45,755 bases of DNA from Lachnospiraceae bacterium (lineage in GTDB: Bacteria; Bacillota; Clostridia; Lachnospirales; Lachnospiraceae): NCBI GenBank assembly GCA_017473115.1, contig JAFUNC010000003.1, positions 1 through 45,755 of the forward strand. Reading direction: 5' to 3'. The translations under genes were made by a program, and so were the position numbers. This document shows, piece by piece, positions 1 to 8,793 of this stretch (positions within the stretch are counted from its first letter, which is position 1; each line of letters begins with the position of its first letter). The notes beneath the pieces were generated by a model, which saw only the letters and a program-made list of their open reading frames with translations, did not search any database and had not been told where the DNA came from.

Positions 1-49
1 CAGAGGACTGAAAATCCTCGTGTCGCTGGTTCGATTCCGGCTCTGGGCA
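1..49 (+). tRNA. tRNA-Phe (GAA), 3' part
   Basis: The window opens inside a tRNA gene. The anticodon arm is visible as stem GAGGA, loop CTGAAAA, stem TCCTC, giving anticodon GAA for phenylalanine. The T arm follows as GCTGG, TTCGATT, CCGGC, then seven acceptor bases and an A discriminator at 49. CCA is not encoded, so it must be added by the CCA-adding enzyme, a candidate for which lies at 36160. The acceptor 5' strand and D arm lie upstream of the window. Confidence 0.93.
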
Positions 50-53
50 TTTT

Positions 54-85
54 AAATTGGAGTTCGTAAGAACTCTAATTTTTTT
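54..85 (+). terminator. Intrinsic terminator after tRNA-Phe
   Basis: A stem of about 13 pairs (core GAGTTC, loop GTAA, GAACTC, extended by A/T pairs) runs into a run of T. It directly follows the tRNA and separates it from the exporter operon. Confidence 0.88.
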
Positions 86-93
86 ATTCAAAA

Positions 94-121
94 CTGACCG
101 AACGGTCGGTCACAGTATGAA
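94..121 (+). promoter_or_regulatory. TetR-type operator inside a candidate promoter of the exporter operon
   Basis: Bases 95-112 are a perfect dyad, TGACCGA, ACGG, TCGGTCA, of the kind bound by TetR-family repressors. It overlaps a weak candidate promoter with -35 CTGACC at 94-99, a 16-base spacer and -10 TATGAA at 116-121, so a bound repressor would block polymerase. The TetR gene at 4153 is the obvious candidate binder. The dyad is seen directly; the promoter and the partner are inferred. A leader of about 175 bases follows before the exporter start, and I see no further conserved structure in it. Confidence 0.72.
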
Positions 122-300
122 CACAAATGTAATATATACTATGCAGGTATGTTTTGGTGTATTTTTAAATAATTACAATGTTCTGCATTGAATACCAAAT
201 ATCATATTGTAAGTGCAGCGGATATTGAGATTAAGCAATTTAGCAATTATTGATATTTTTATATCAGAAATATAAGCGGAAAAATAAATGGAGGCGTAAT

Positions 301-3300
301 ATGTTTTCAAAATTTAGTGTAAAAAAACCTTATACTGTATGGGTTGGTGTCGTTTTGATATTGGTATTAGGTGTTGTTTCGCTTATGCGAATGACTACAG
401 ATCTTTTACCGAATATGAGTCTTCCCTATGCTTTGGTTATTACAACCGATCCGGGTGCAAGTCCTGAAGAAATTGAAAAGAGTATAACGGCTCCTATTGA
501 GGCGGCGATGGCGACCACATCTAACATTAAATCAGTTAGTTCGGTTTCATCCAACAGTTATTCCATAGTTATTTTAGAGTATGAACAGGAAACCAATATG
601 GATTCTGTTGTTATTGAAATGCAACAAAAACTGGATCAGTTAAAAGGTGGTTGGGCGGATACTGTCAGTGCGCCTATGATTATGCAGTTAGATCCCAATA
701 TGCTTCCGATTATGGTTGCATCTGCCGATATTGAAGGTATGTCGCAAATTGAAATTGCGGAATATGTTGAAAATGAATTAAAGCCTAATTTAGAAAGTGT
801 TGAAGGTGTTGCAACCGTAAGTTTGACCGGTACCGTTGAAGAACGTTATACGGTTATTATTAATGAAGATAAGGTAAATGCATTAAATGATAAAATGCAG
901 GCGGAGATTTCTGAGGAATTGGAGGATGCTCGAAAAGAATTAGAGGATGCCCGTGCAGAAGTTGAAGACGGTTTAAAAGAATTAGAAGACGGACAGAATA
1001 AATTAGCCTCTGAGATGGCTGAAGCCACCAATAAAATTGTAAACGGTAAAATAGAGATATATGTTGGTGAAGCTACAATTACTCAGACCTTGCCGGAATT
1101 AAAAGAGACAAAGAAAACTTTAGAAACTGTAGTTAAAACATTGAATGATACCTATCAGTCAGCACTTAAATTACAGCAAACGATTGAGTCAATGGACCAG
1201 TTGCTTGCCATAGAAGACGATACAATGTTCCAAGCAGCATCCGGCGGAATGTCACGTGAACAGGTAAAAGCAGCACGTGATATGGCAGCTATGAGTTTGG
1301 ATGCTTTGGATGCAGGGCTTTCTACAATTTCCGGTGCAATTAAAGACTTAAATGTAACCATTAATTCCTATAAAGATATTCCGGCCGCATTGGAGAAATT
1401 AACGAAAGCACAGGCCGATTTGAATTCCGGAATTGCAGAGATGGAAAAAGCGCAGGGCAAAATTGCAGAAGGTAAAGAGCAACTGAATGAAGCATATGTT
1501 ACTTTAACTGAGACTCAGATTAAGACAATTTTTGAATTAAGCAGTTTGGAAGCAACCTTGAATTCTGCTTTGGCACAGATTGAAATGGGTGAAACCCAAT
1601 TGGAAGATGCAGAAGAATCTGCTTTGGAATCAGCTGATTTGACCCAGATTCTTACTGTAGATATGATTAATAACCTCTTTATTGCACAGAATTTTTATAT
1701 GCCTGCAGGATATGTAATGGATGGCGATACACAATATATGGTTAGTGTAGGTGATGAGGTATCATCTTACAGTGACCTTTCAAACCTTGTTTTAATGGAC
1801 ATGGGAATGGATAGCGTCGGCGTGATTCGCTTAAAAGATGTTGCAGATATTTCATTGGTAAATAATGCTGCAGACTCGTACTCCCGCGTAAACGGAAATC
1901 CTGCAATTATGCTTTCTTTTGAAAAGCAGACCGGCTATTCTACCGGTGAAGTAACCGACAATCTTTTGGAGAGATTTGAAAAGTTCGAAGAAACGAATCC
2001 GGAGTTAAACATAGCGGTCTTAATGGACCAAGGTGTTTATATTGATATGATTGTGGAATCGGTTTTGCAGAATATGCTTGTGGGTGCGGCATTGGCTGTC
2101 ATTATTTTGATCATATTCTTAAAAGACTGGCGCTCTACGTTTGTGATTGCCTGCTCAATTCCTATGAGTGTGGTTTTTGCCATTGTTTTGATGTATTTTA
2201 CGGATATTACATTAAACCTGATTTCATTGTCCGGTTTGGCACTTGGTATTGGTATGCTTGTGGATAACTCTATTGTAGTTATCGAAAATATCTATCGTTT
2301 AAAAAAGTTAGGTATGTCTGCTAAAAAAGCGGCAGTGGAAGGCGCTTCTCAGGTAGGTGGTGCAATTATTGCATCTACATTAACCACTATTTGTGTATTT
2401 GCGCCGATTATTTTTACGGATGGTATTACGAAACAGTTATTTGTGGATATTGCGTTGACAATTACTTATACACTGGTGGCAAGTTTAATTGTTGCGTTAA
2501 CCTTTGTGCCTATGATGGCATCCGGTATGCTTAAGAATGCAGAGGAACCGAAAACAAAATTATACGACAAGTTCAGAGACTGGTACGGAAATATGTTGCA
2601 TTATATTTTGCGTATGAAGCCGTTGGTGTTGATTTTATCATTAGTTTTATTGGTTTTAAGTACTTGGGCAGCTTTTTCCAGAGGTTTTACATTTATGGAT
2701 ATGGAAATGGAAGCAGATCAGATTTCTATGACTGTAGGGCCGAAAGAAGAAGAAGTTCTTACTTTCGACGAATTAAAAGCATTAGCGGATGAAACCACCG
2801 CAGCAATTTCGGACATTGAAGGTATTGACACCATTGGTGCAATGGCCGGAGGCGGCGGAACCATGAGTCTGATGGCAACAGGAACAGATTCGGTTACCTA
2901 TTATATCCTTTTAGATCCGGAAAGTGATCGTTCCATGTACGATATTATTGATGAAATAAAGGAAAAGACAAAGGACATTGACGGTTTGGTTAATATCAGT
3001 TCAGAGTCTTCAGATATGACAGCGATGTTAGGTAGCGGTCTTAGCATCCAGGTACAGGGGCGAGATTTGGATAAATTGGAAGAGATTGCTGTAGATGTGG
3101 CTAAAATCGTGGAGGACACGGAAGGTACTATTGATGTAAATGACGGATTGGAAGATACAACAGCCTCCCTTACCATTCACGTCGATAAAGAAAAAGCAGC
3201 AAAATATAAAATGACGGTCGCGCAGGTATTCCAGTTGGTATATATGGAAATGGCAGCGGACACCGCTTCCACACAGGTTTCGACCGATGTTAAAGATTAT

Positions 3301-4131
3301 GACGTATATGTCATGAGCGAGGAACAGGCGGAAGTAACTTTAAAAGATATTAAAAAAATAACCTTCCCTTACACCAATGAAGACGGTGATGAGGAGACAA
3401 TTAAAATCACTGAAATTGCAACATTTGAAGAAGGTATTTCCATGAATTCCATTAATCGTTCGGGACAGACACGTTACATTAATGTAACTGCGGGTATTGA
3501 TGAAGGTTATAATGTAACCTTGGTAAGTAATGAACTTCAGGAAAAACTGGATCAATATGAACTTCCGGAAGGTTATACCTTAAAAATGGCCGGTGAAGAC
3601 GAAATGATTATGGATGCAATGGAACAGTTGGTATTAATGTTAATTCTGGCAATTATTTTCATTTATATGGTAATGGTTGCACAGTTCCAGTCGTTATTAT
3701 CGCCGTTTATCATTATGTTTACAATTCCGCTGGCGTTTACGGGCGGTTTTGGAGCGTTGTTCTTCAGTGGTTACGAAGTCAGCGTAATTGCAATGATTGG
3801 TTTTGTAATGCTGGCAGGTATTATTGTAAATAATGGTATTGTTATGGTTGACTTTATCAATCAGTTGCGTCGTGAAGGTATGGCCAAGAAGGAAGCGATT
3901 ATCGAGGCAGGAAGAGCACGTTTGCGACCGATTCTTATGACTGCATTAACTACAATTCTTTCAATGATTCCTATGGCTTTGGGAATGGGAGAAGGTTCCG
4001 AAATGATGCAGCCGATGGCAATCACCATGACAGGCGGTTTGGTTTATGGTACTCTTTTGACTTTGATTGTTGTGCCCTGTATTTATGATATTTTTAATAA
4101 GAATAAGAGTATGGTAGAAGAGGAATTGTAG
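301..4131 (+). CDS. RND-type efflux transporter with a long coiled-coil insert
   Basis: A protein of 1276 residues related to the HAE1/AcrB/SwrC type of RND permease, which exports amphiphilic compounds or lipids using the proton gradient. The ATG at 301 is chosen because GGAGG lies at 290-294; an upstream in-frame ATG at 250 lacks a site. TM1 is near residues 11-30, TM2-6 near 590-753, and TM8-12 near 1107-1270, the usual duplicated layout. The TM4 segment LVDNSIVVIEN keeps one acidic residue where AcrB has an Asp pair. The first extracytoplasmic loop carries an insert at about residues 194-447, rich in E, K, L and A with repeats such as ELEDARKELEDARAEVEDG, and predicted to be coiled coil. 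Classical RND pumps need an outer-membrane partner; in a Gram-positive cell this insert may replace the adaptor function. It is followed closely by the TetR gene. Confidence 0.9.
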   Translation: MFSKFSVKKPYTVWVGVVLILVLGVVSLMRMTTDLLPNMSLPYALVITTDPGASPEEIEKSITAPIEAAMATTSNIKSVSSVSSNSYSIVILEYEQETNMDSVVIEMQQKLDQLKGGWADTVSAPMIMQLDPNMLPIMVASADIEGMSQIEIAEYVENELKPNLESVEGVATVSLTGTVEERYTVIINEDKVNALNDKMQAEISEELEDARKELEDARAEVEDGLKELEDGQNKLASEMAEATNKIVNGKIEIYVGEATITQTLPELKETKKTLETVVKTLNDTYQSALKLQQTIESMDQLLAIEDDTMFQAASGGMSREQVKAARDMAAMSLDALDAGLSTISGAIKDLNVTINSYKDIPAALEKLTKAQADLNSGIAEMEKAQGKIAEGKEQLNEAYVTLTETQIKTIFELSSLEATLNSALAQIEMGETQLEDAEESALESADLTQILTVDMINNLFIAQNFYMPAGYVMDGDTQYMVSVGDEVSSYSDLSNLVLMDMGMDSVGVIRLKDVADISLVNNAADSYSRVNGNPAIMLSFEKQTGYSTGEVTDNLLERFEKFEETNPELNIAVLMDQGVYIDMIVESVLQNMLVGAALAVIILIIFLKDWRSTFVIACSIPMSVVFAIVLMYFTDITLNLISLSGLALGIGMLVDNSIVVIENIYRLKKLGMSAKKAAVEGASQVGGAIIASTLTTICVFAPIIFTDGITKQLFVDIALTITYTLVASLIVALTFVPMMASGMLKNAEEPKTKLYDKFRDWYGNMLHYILRMKPLVLILSLVLLVLSTWAAFSRGFTFMDMEMEADQISMTVGPKEEEVLTFDELKALADETTAAISDIEGIDTIGAMAGGGGTMSLMATGTDSVTYYILLDPESDRSMYDIIDEIKEKTKDIDGLVNISSESSDMTAMLGSGLSIQVQGRDLDKLEEIAVDVAKIVEDTEGTIDVNDGLEDTTASLTIHVDKEKAAKYKMTVAQVFQLVYMEMAADTASTQVSTDVKDYDVYVMSEEQAEVTLKDIKKITFPYTNEDGDEETIKITEIATFEEGISMNSINRSGQTRYINVTAGIDEGYNVTLVSNELQEKLDQYELPEGYTLKMAGEDEMIMDAMEQLVLMLILAIIFIYMVMVAQFQSLLSPFIIMFTIPLAFTGGFGALFFSGYEVSVIAMIGFVMLAGIIVNNGIVMVDFINQLRREGMAKKEAIIEAGRARLRPILMTALTTILSMIPMALGMGEGSEMMQPMAITMTGGLVYGTLLTLIVVPCIYDIFNKNKSMVEEEL

Positions 4132-4152
4132 GTTTAGAAACAGAGGTATAAA

Positions 4153-4803
4153 ATGGATATAAAAACAAATGGCAACGGTCTTCTGATGTTTGAAGGAATT
4201 GCCGAAAAAGAGATGCTGATGTATAAGGCCGTCATTGAAATGATACAGGAAAATTATGACATTAACAGTATCAAAGTAAGCGATATTACCGGTCGTGCCG
4301 GAATCGGTAAGGGCACGGCTTATGAATATTTCGGCAGTAAAGAAGAAATCATAGTAAAAGCATTATTTTATGACACATATGTCCATATTCTTAATGTGGA
4401 AAAAATAATGAAACAAAATAAAAATTTTAAAGAAAAATATTACCTTTTAATGGATTACTTGGAAGAAAAGTTACCCAATACCAAGGCTACCGGAAATTTG
4501 ATTAAAATTTTTATGGGTAACTACGAAGTAAAAGATAATTTCCGTATTGAAGTGGAAAAGATACAGCAAAGTACAACTTGCCCGATTTCTCATGTGGAAG
4601 GTATGATTGATGACTTTATGTTACAGGGATATGAGGAAGGTATTTTTAACCAGGGTAAAAAAGTTATGCGCAGAAGCGTATTTGCGACGCAGGTGACAGG
4701 TTATATTTACTGTATTATCAACCATTATTATGCGGGTGAGTTTACCAGAGAAGAAGCGAGAGATTTTTCTTATCAGGGACTTATTAAATTATTGAATGTA
4801 TAA
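4153..4803 (+). CDS. TetR/AcrR-family transcriptional regulator
   Basis: A 216-residue protein with an N-terminal helix-turn-helix at about residues 38-70, containing KVSDITGRAGIGKGTAYEYF and SKEEII, the typical TetR recognition helix region. The remainder is an all-helical ligand and dimer domain of ordinary length. It starts 21 bases after the exporter stop, so the two genes are probably co-transcribed. The perfect 18-base dyad at 95-112 ahead of the exporter suggests that it represses its own operon and is released by an exported substrate. The ligand cannot be read from the sequence. Family call is firm; target and role are inferred. Confidence 0.88.
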   Translation: MDIKTNGNGLLMFEGIAEKEMLMYKAVIEMIQENYDINSIKVSDITGRAGIGKGTAYEYFGSKEEIIVKALFYDTYVHILNVEKIMKQNKNFKEKYYLLMDYLEEKLPNTKATGNLIKIFMGNYEVKDNFRIEVEKIQQSTTCPISHVEGMIDDFMLQGYEEGIFNQGKKVMRRSVFATQVTGYIYCIINHYYAGEFTREEARDFSYQGLIKLLNV

Positions 4804-4868
4804 AAAGAATATTACGGCGAAGATTTAAGCATACTACCATCAAAGACTTGATTGGAGGTATGCTTAAA

Positions 4869-5300
4869 ATGAATTCGGATACAATTGCTTTATTAAAAGA
4901 ATGTGATGCCGGCTGTAAAATGGGCGTGGAAAGTATCAAACAGGTGCGCTCTTATGCAGAGGAAGGCCGTTTGTTGGCTGTAATCGATAAATATTTGGAA
5001 AGACATGATGATTTTGGCGATAAGTGTCACAGATTATTGAATCGGGCGCAGGAAACAACGCAGGACCCGCCTAAAATGGCCAGCGCATTTGCAAGAATTA
5101 CTACGGATATGAAGTTAATGATGGAGAAAGACTCCCACAAAATTGCAGAAATTCTTATTGACGGATGTAATATGGGTATTAAATCCATTACCGAAAATAT
5201 TAACAAATACAACAAGGCAGACGGCGAAAGTGTCTCCCTTGCCAAAGAACTTGTGGAGATGGAGCAGAAAATGTCACAGGATTTGTTGCAGTTTCTGTAA
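4869..5300 (+). CDS. Small helical protein, possibly ferritin-like four-helix bundle
   Basis: A 143-residue protein, entirely helical by inspection, with no signal or membrane segment. The ATG at 4869 is preferred because GGAGG at 4854-4858 sits ten bases upstream; the ATG at 4860 would be too close. The sequence begins MNSDTIALLKECDAGCKMG and has a spaced pattern of E, H and D residues (for example LERHDDFGDKCHRLL) resembling the DUF2383/ferritin-like fold that carries stress-related proteins. I do not see a complete ExxH metal set, so metal binding is unproven. It lies 65 bases after the TetR gene and may be the last gene of that operon. Function unknown. Confidence 0.6.
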   Translation: MNSDTIALLKECDAGCKMGVESIKQVRSYAEEGRLLAVIDKYLERHDDFGDKCHRLLNRAQETTQDPPKMASAFARITTDMKLMMEKDSHKIAEILIDGCNMGIKSITENINKYNKADGESVSLAKELVEMEQKMSQDLLQFL

Positions 5301-5363
5301 GAAATGATATAATAAGTTTATAAAAATTTTATAAATAAAGCGTATGCTGAATAAAATGCATAG

Positions 5364-5388
5364 AGCCGAAGTAGATCTTCGGCTTTTA
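5364..5388 (+). terminator. Intrinsic terminator after the 4869 gene
   Basis: A perfect 8-pair stem AGCCGAAG / CTTCGGCT with loop TAGAT, followed by a short T run. It ends the exporter-TetR unit. A small dyad AGACC-AA-GGTCT at 5420-5431 lies between this terminator and the DegV gene and could be an operator. Confidence 0.75.
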
Positions 5389-5464
5389 CATAATAGGCCC
5401 GGAACAGGGCGCGACAGTAAGACCAAGGTCTGCAATATTTTAATAAAAAGAGAGGATACAAACT

Positions 5465-6325
5465 ATGGCAAAAGTAAGAATTGTTTCAGACAGTACTTGT
5501 GATTTGTCTCCGGAATTAAAAGAAAAATATGACATTAAAGTCATTCCTTTGTGCATCGTTATGGATGACACGAGTTATTTTGATATGGTGGATGTGACTC
5601 CGCTTGAAATTTTTGACTGGGCGGATGCTAACAAAACTACACCTAAAACAGCAGCCGCAGGTATTGAAGAAGCCATTGAATTTTTAAAGCCTTTTCAAGA
5701 GGCCGGTGAGGATGTAATTTATATCGGCATTTCGGAAGATATGAGTACTACCTGTAATGTACTTCGCCTTGCGGCAAGTGAATTGGAATATGACAGAGTG
5801 TTTGTTGTTAATTCCATGAATCTGTCCACCGGTATCGGTTTACAGGTTTTAAGAGCGGCAGATATGGCAGCAGAAGGCAAGAGCGCGGAAGAAATCGTGG
5901 AAGCAATTTCTGAGGCAAGAACCCTTGTGCGCGCAAGTTTTGTCGTAGATAATCTTACGTACCTGGCAAGAGGCGGACGTTGTACTGCGGTTACCGCTTT
6001 GTTGGCAAACACTTTACAGTTAAAGCCCCGTATCGATGTTAAAATGGGTAAAATGGGCGTTGGTCAGAAATACAGAGGTAAGTACAACAAGGTCATCTTA
6101 AAATATGTCAAGGAAATGGAAGAGAAACTTCTTCGCGCCGATAAAACCCGCGTATTTGTAACGCACACAGATATGGATCAGGCAATTGTGGAAGAAATCA
6201 AAGAATATTTAAAAAGTCTGAATTACTTTGATGAAGTAATCGAAACCGTAGCCGGCGGCGTAATTTCCAGTCACTGCGGAAGAGGAACTCTGGGCGTATT
6301 ATTTTATGATACGAAGGAAGACTAA
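5465..6325 (+). CDS. DegV family fatty acid-binding protein
   Basis: A 286-residue protein of normal DegV length. The N-terminus KVRIVSDSTCDLSPEL is the hallmark DegV start, with the DST segment that contacts the fatty acid carboxylate. The GISEDMSTTCN and RASFVVDNLTYLARGGR segments are the other conserved blocks. DegV proteins of the FakB type bind a fatty acid for phosphorylation by FakA kinase, feeding exogenous fatty acids into phospholipid synthesis. No fakA is in the window, so FakB function is likely but not certain. GAGAGG precedes the ATG. It appears to be a single-gene unit, with a terminator on each side. Confidence 0.92.
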   Translation: MAKVRIVSDSTCDLSPELKEKYDIKVIPLCIVMDDTSYFDMVDVTPLEIFDWADANKTTPKTAAAGIEEAIEFLKPFQEAGEDVIYIGISEDMSTTCNVLRLAASELEYDRVFVVNSMNLSTGIGLQVLRAADMAAEGKSAEEIVEAISEARTLVRASFVVDNLTYLARGGRCTAVTALLANTLQLKPRIDVKMGKMGVGQKYRGKYNKVILKYVKEMEEKLLRADKTRVFVTHTDMDQAIVEEIKEYLKSLNYFDEVIETVAGGVISSHCGRGTLGVLFYDTKED

Positions 6326-6349
6326 ATTATATAAATATGCCGAAATTAG

Positions 6350-6392
6350 CACCTTTTTTATATCTTATACAGATATAAAGAAGGTGTTTTTT
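6350..6392 (+). terminator. Intrinsic terminator after the DegV gene
   Basis: A 15-pair stem, CACCTTTTTTATATC pairing with GATATAAAGAAGGTG with one G-U, loop TTATACA, then a T run. Confidence 0.9.
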
Positions 6393-6461
6393 ATATGCCC
6401 AAACAGGCTAAAAGCCAAAGAAAACAGATTGGAAAAAAGGTAAAATTTATGAAACTTTCCC

Positions 6462-6488
6462 TTGACAATATATATATATATATATAAT
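6462..6488 (+). promoter_or_regulatory. Promoter with a TA-repeat spacer
   Basis: A perfect -35 TTGACA at 6462-6467 and a perfect -10 TATAAT at 6483-6488 are separated by 15 bases, two short of the optimum. The spacer consists almost wholly of TA repeats. It drives the CAP lipoprotein gene, with a predicted leader of about 45 bases. Confidence 0.78.
6469..6486 (+). repeat. (TA)9 dinucleotide tract
   Basis: Nine uninterrupted TA units lie between -35 and -10. A gain or loss of one unit by slipped-strand mispairing would change promoter spacing by two bases; one extra unit would give the ideal 17. Confidence 0.95.
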
Positions 6489-6541
6489 GTATGCGGAAAT
6501 TTGGACGCAAAAATGTAAGTCACACAAGAGGAGAAATTAGA

Positions 6542-7738
6542 ATGGGCAAGAGAATTTATAGGAAAATACCGGTTGTTTTGGTGTTGATTGTTTTCATTAC
6601 TTCTGCACTGAGTGGTTGTATGTTCGTGGACTTTGACAATTCAAACAATACAAATCACTCTGTGGAATCTACACATGATGCAGATGAGTTGAATGCAAAA
6701 CCCGATGAATATGGAGAAGAGGATTCGGTTGTACAAGCAGATGATGCGGAAGGCGACGTTGCCGAAACAGAGGAGTCGGATGTAACAGATGCTGATATGT
6801 CAGAAACGGAAGAAAATGACAGTACAAATGCGGATGCTGTTGAAAAATATGCTTTCAACAGCATCGAAGCAATTTCTGAAATCTGTGGTTTAAAGGCTAC
6901 AGTTGAAAAGAGAGTTGCTAATTGCTATGTAGATATGGAGAACACCGACAATCCTTATGATGTAACATGGGATTATGGTGAAGACTATAATGCATATGTA
7001 GATGCTTGTGATTGGTCATTGGTATTCGACGCTGATTACTATATGGATACTTTTCCTATGCTTGCCATGTTGTATCATTACGATGAAGATTTACTTTTAG
7101 TACATTTTCAGACTGTAGGTATTCACGAAGGTCGTCAGGGTTCTGCTGATTTCAATGTAAGCGCATATGCAACAAATGCCGATTCTGAATTGTACGATAC
7201 ATTTGGTCGTAAGTTTGAAGGATATTATATTTATTACATGCTTAACTATGAAACTGAAAAGAATATTGACACTGTGAATAACGCAGACGGTTCTGCAACT
7301 CTTGTTCAATATACTCAAAAACTCACTGCTCTTCAGGAAGCAGAATTAGAAGGTATTAACGAGTATAGAGCCGAATTAGGTCATGAACCTTTGGTATTCG
7401 ACTCTGAACTTGCTGCTGCAGCAAATCTTCGTGCATATATGAACGCTTCTTCAAGTATGGGTGGACATGATTGGGCTAATGCGAATACAGATGATATTTA
7501 TTCTTGGATTCGTATTTTAGGTGCTGATACTTTCAGCGAAAATACTGTCACTATACGCCATGCTGTATATAAAGGCGCAACACATGTTGAAGATTATGCA
7601 GATTCTGATGCACATTATGAAGCTATGACTGACAGTCGATTTGACTTTACAGGTATTTCTAATACTTATACAGGCGCGGATTTGACTTCTCAGTTTGATG
7701 TATTCACAGGTGAATTAGATACACCTACTCACAATTAA
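6542..7738 (+). CDS. Surface lipoprotein with a CAP (SCP/PR1) domain
   Basis: A 398-residue predicted lipoprotein. The ATG at 6542 follows GAGGAG; an earlier in-frame ATG at 6491 overlaps the promoter region and is rejected. The signal peptide ends in a lipobox SALSGC with Cys26 as the lipidated residue. Residues about 35-100 form an acidic, low-complexity D/E/T/S linker. Residues about 159-226 (FDADYYMDTFPMLAM, then HFQTVGIHEGRQGSADFNVS) match a surface module often repeated in Clostridia cell-wall proteins. Residues about 264-393 form a CAP domain, with INEYRAELGHEPLVFD and a later SEN motif. CAP proteins are secreted with varied roles, so the exact activity is unknown. The neighbouring promoter suggests switchable expression. 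Confidence 0.85.
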   Translation: MGKRIYRKIPVVLVLIVFITSALSGCMFVDFDNSNNTNHSVESTHDADELNAKPDEYGEEDSVVQADDAEGDVAETEESDVTDADMSETEENDSTNADAVEKYAFNSIEAISEICGLKATVEKRVANCYVDMENTDNPYDVTWDYGEDYNAYVDACDWSLVFDADYYMDTFPMLAMLYHYDEDLLLVHFQTVGIHEGRQGSADFNVSAYATNADSELYDTFGRKFEGYYIYYMLNYETEKNIDTVNNADGSATLVQYTQKLTALQEAELEGINEYRAELGHEPLVFDSELAAAANLRAYMNASSSMGGHDWANANTDDIYSWIRILGADTFSENTVTIRHAVYKGATHVEDYADSDAHYEAMTDSRFDFTGISNTYTGADLTSQFDVFTGELDTPTHN

Positions 7739-7812
7739 AGATAGTATGGTTGTGTTAATTTGTTTAACAATTAATCTCTAAATAAAACATAGAACAAAAA
7801 GGGGGATAAGAG

Positions 7813-8781
7813 ATGTTTTGTGGTAAATGTGGTGCCGAAAATCCGGAAGGAAGTAAATTCTGTACAAAATGCGGATATCAATTTCGGACAAGAGTAACAG
7901 AAAATCAAGAAATAAAAAGTACCAATGTTTCTTCGATGCCGACAACGGGAAAGGCTCCGGCTAGCCCGGCACAAAAAACCGTGAAAAAATCCGGTGGTAA
8001 ATGGAAGTGGATAGTAGGTATTGGAGCGCTTTTCGTTGCAGTGGGAACTATTTCATTTGGTATGCTTCTGATTTTTATAGTTGGTGTGGGAATTGCTACT
8101 TCAGATGACAGTACAGTTGCAAGTGTATCTGATGGTGAAAACGCTAATGCAAGTGATTTGGATGCATTAGTGGAAGATTTACCGGTAGTGGAAGGCTTGG
8201 GACAGGCCAGCGGTAAACCAAGAAATGATGCACAAGTAGAGCAGTTTACAGAAGTTTATGGCGGTGTTTGGTATGTTACCAAGGAATTTACCGCAGAAAA
8301 AGAATGGGTATATTACGAACTTGGCAAAAAATTAATGATTTTTGCATGGAATAACCTGAATGACTACTCTTATGATCCTATCATAGGTACCTATGAGATT
8401 CCTATGGAGCGAAGATTGTATTATAACGGACGATTAATCGATGTAGAAGATGCGGGTTCCAGAACAGAGTTTATTTACGGAGAAACCCAATATTTTGATG
8501 GTATTGATATTGATTATAATGAGAAGTTTATTGTGTTAACAGACACGGAAGTGGACTTGTCCGGCCTTGGAGGTCCCAAATTTGCCATTGAGGATTTCCG
8601 ATATGAAAATATCAATGGTAAGCATTATTTAATCAGTGATATTTATGGGTTTGCTTTGATGTGGGACGGTACATATCTGGAATATTGTGAGCCGGATACT
8701 TACGGTCATTTTCAGGGCTATTATGCATTCCGATATTACACTATTGATTCTATTATTAACCAGGAATGGAATGATGATTAA
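7813..8781 (+). CDS. Zinc-ribbon membrane protein with unnamed C-terminal domain
   Basis: A 322-residue protein. Residues 1-24 form a short zinc ribbon with two CxxC knuckles, CGKCG and CTKCG, after Met-Phe. A basic, proline-containing linker leads to a membrane segment near residues 64-95 (WIVGIGALFVAVGTISFGML). The outer part is about 220 residues. Its region from FTEVYGGVWYVTKEF through FAIEDFRYENINGKHYLIS resembles the C-terminus of the protein at 9996 (FLTAYSGTTYYTKEN and FDIRNFTYYEMDGKEYFVS), so I treat it as a shared domain. The ribbon should be cytoplasmic and the large domain outside. The start has a GGGGGATAAG site. It heads a closely spaced three-gene set. Function unknown. Confidence 0.8.
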   Translation: MFCGKCGAENPEGSKFCTKCGYQFRTRVTENQEIKSTNVSSMPTTGKAPASPAQKTVKKSGGKWKWIVGIGALFVAVGTISFGMLLIFIVGVGIATSDDSTVASVSDGENANASDLDALVEDLPVVEGLGQASGKPRNDAQVEQFTEVYGGVWYVTKEFTAEKEWVYYELGKKLMIFAWNNLNDYSYDPIIGTYEIPMERRLYYNGRLIDVEDAGSRTEFIYGETQYFDGIDIDYNEKFIVLTDTEVDLSGLGGPKFAIEDFRYENINGKHYLISDIYGFALMWDGTYLEYCEPDTYGHFQGYYAFRYYTIDSIINQEWNDD

Positions 8782-8793
8782 GGAGGATAACAT

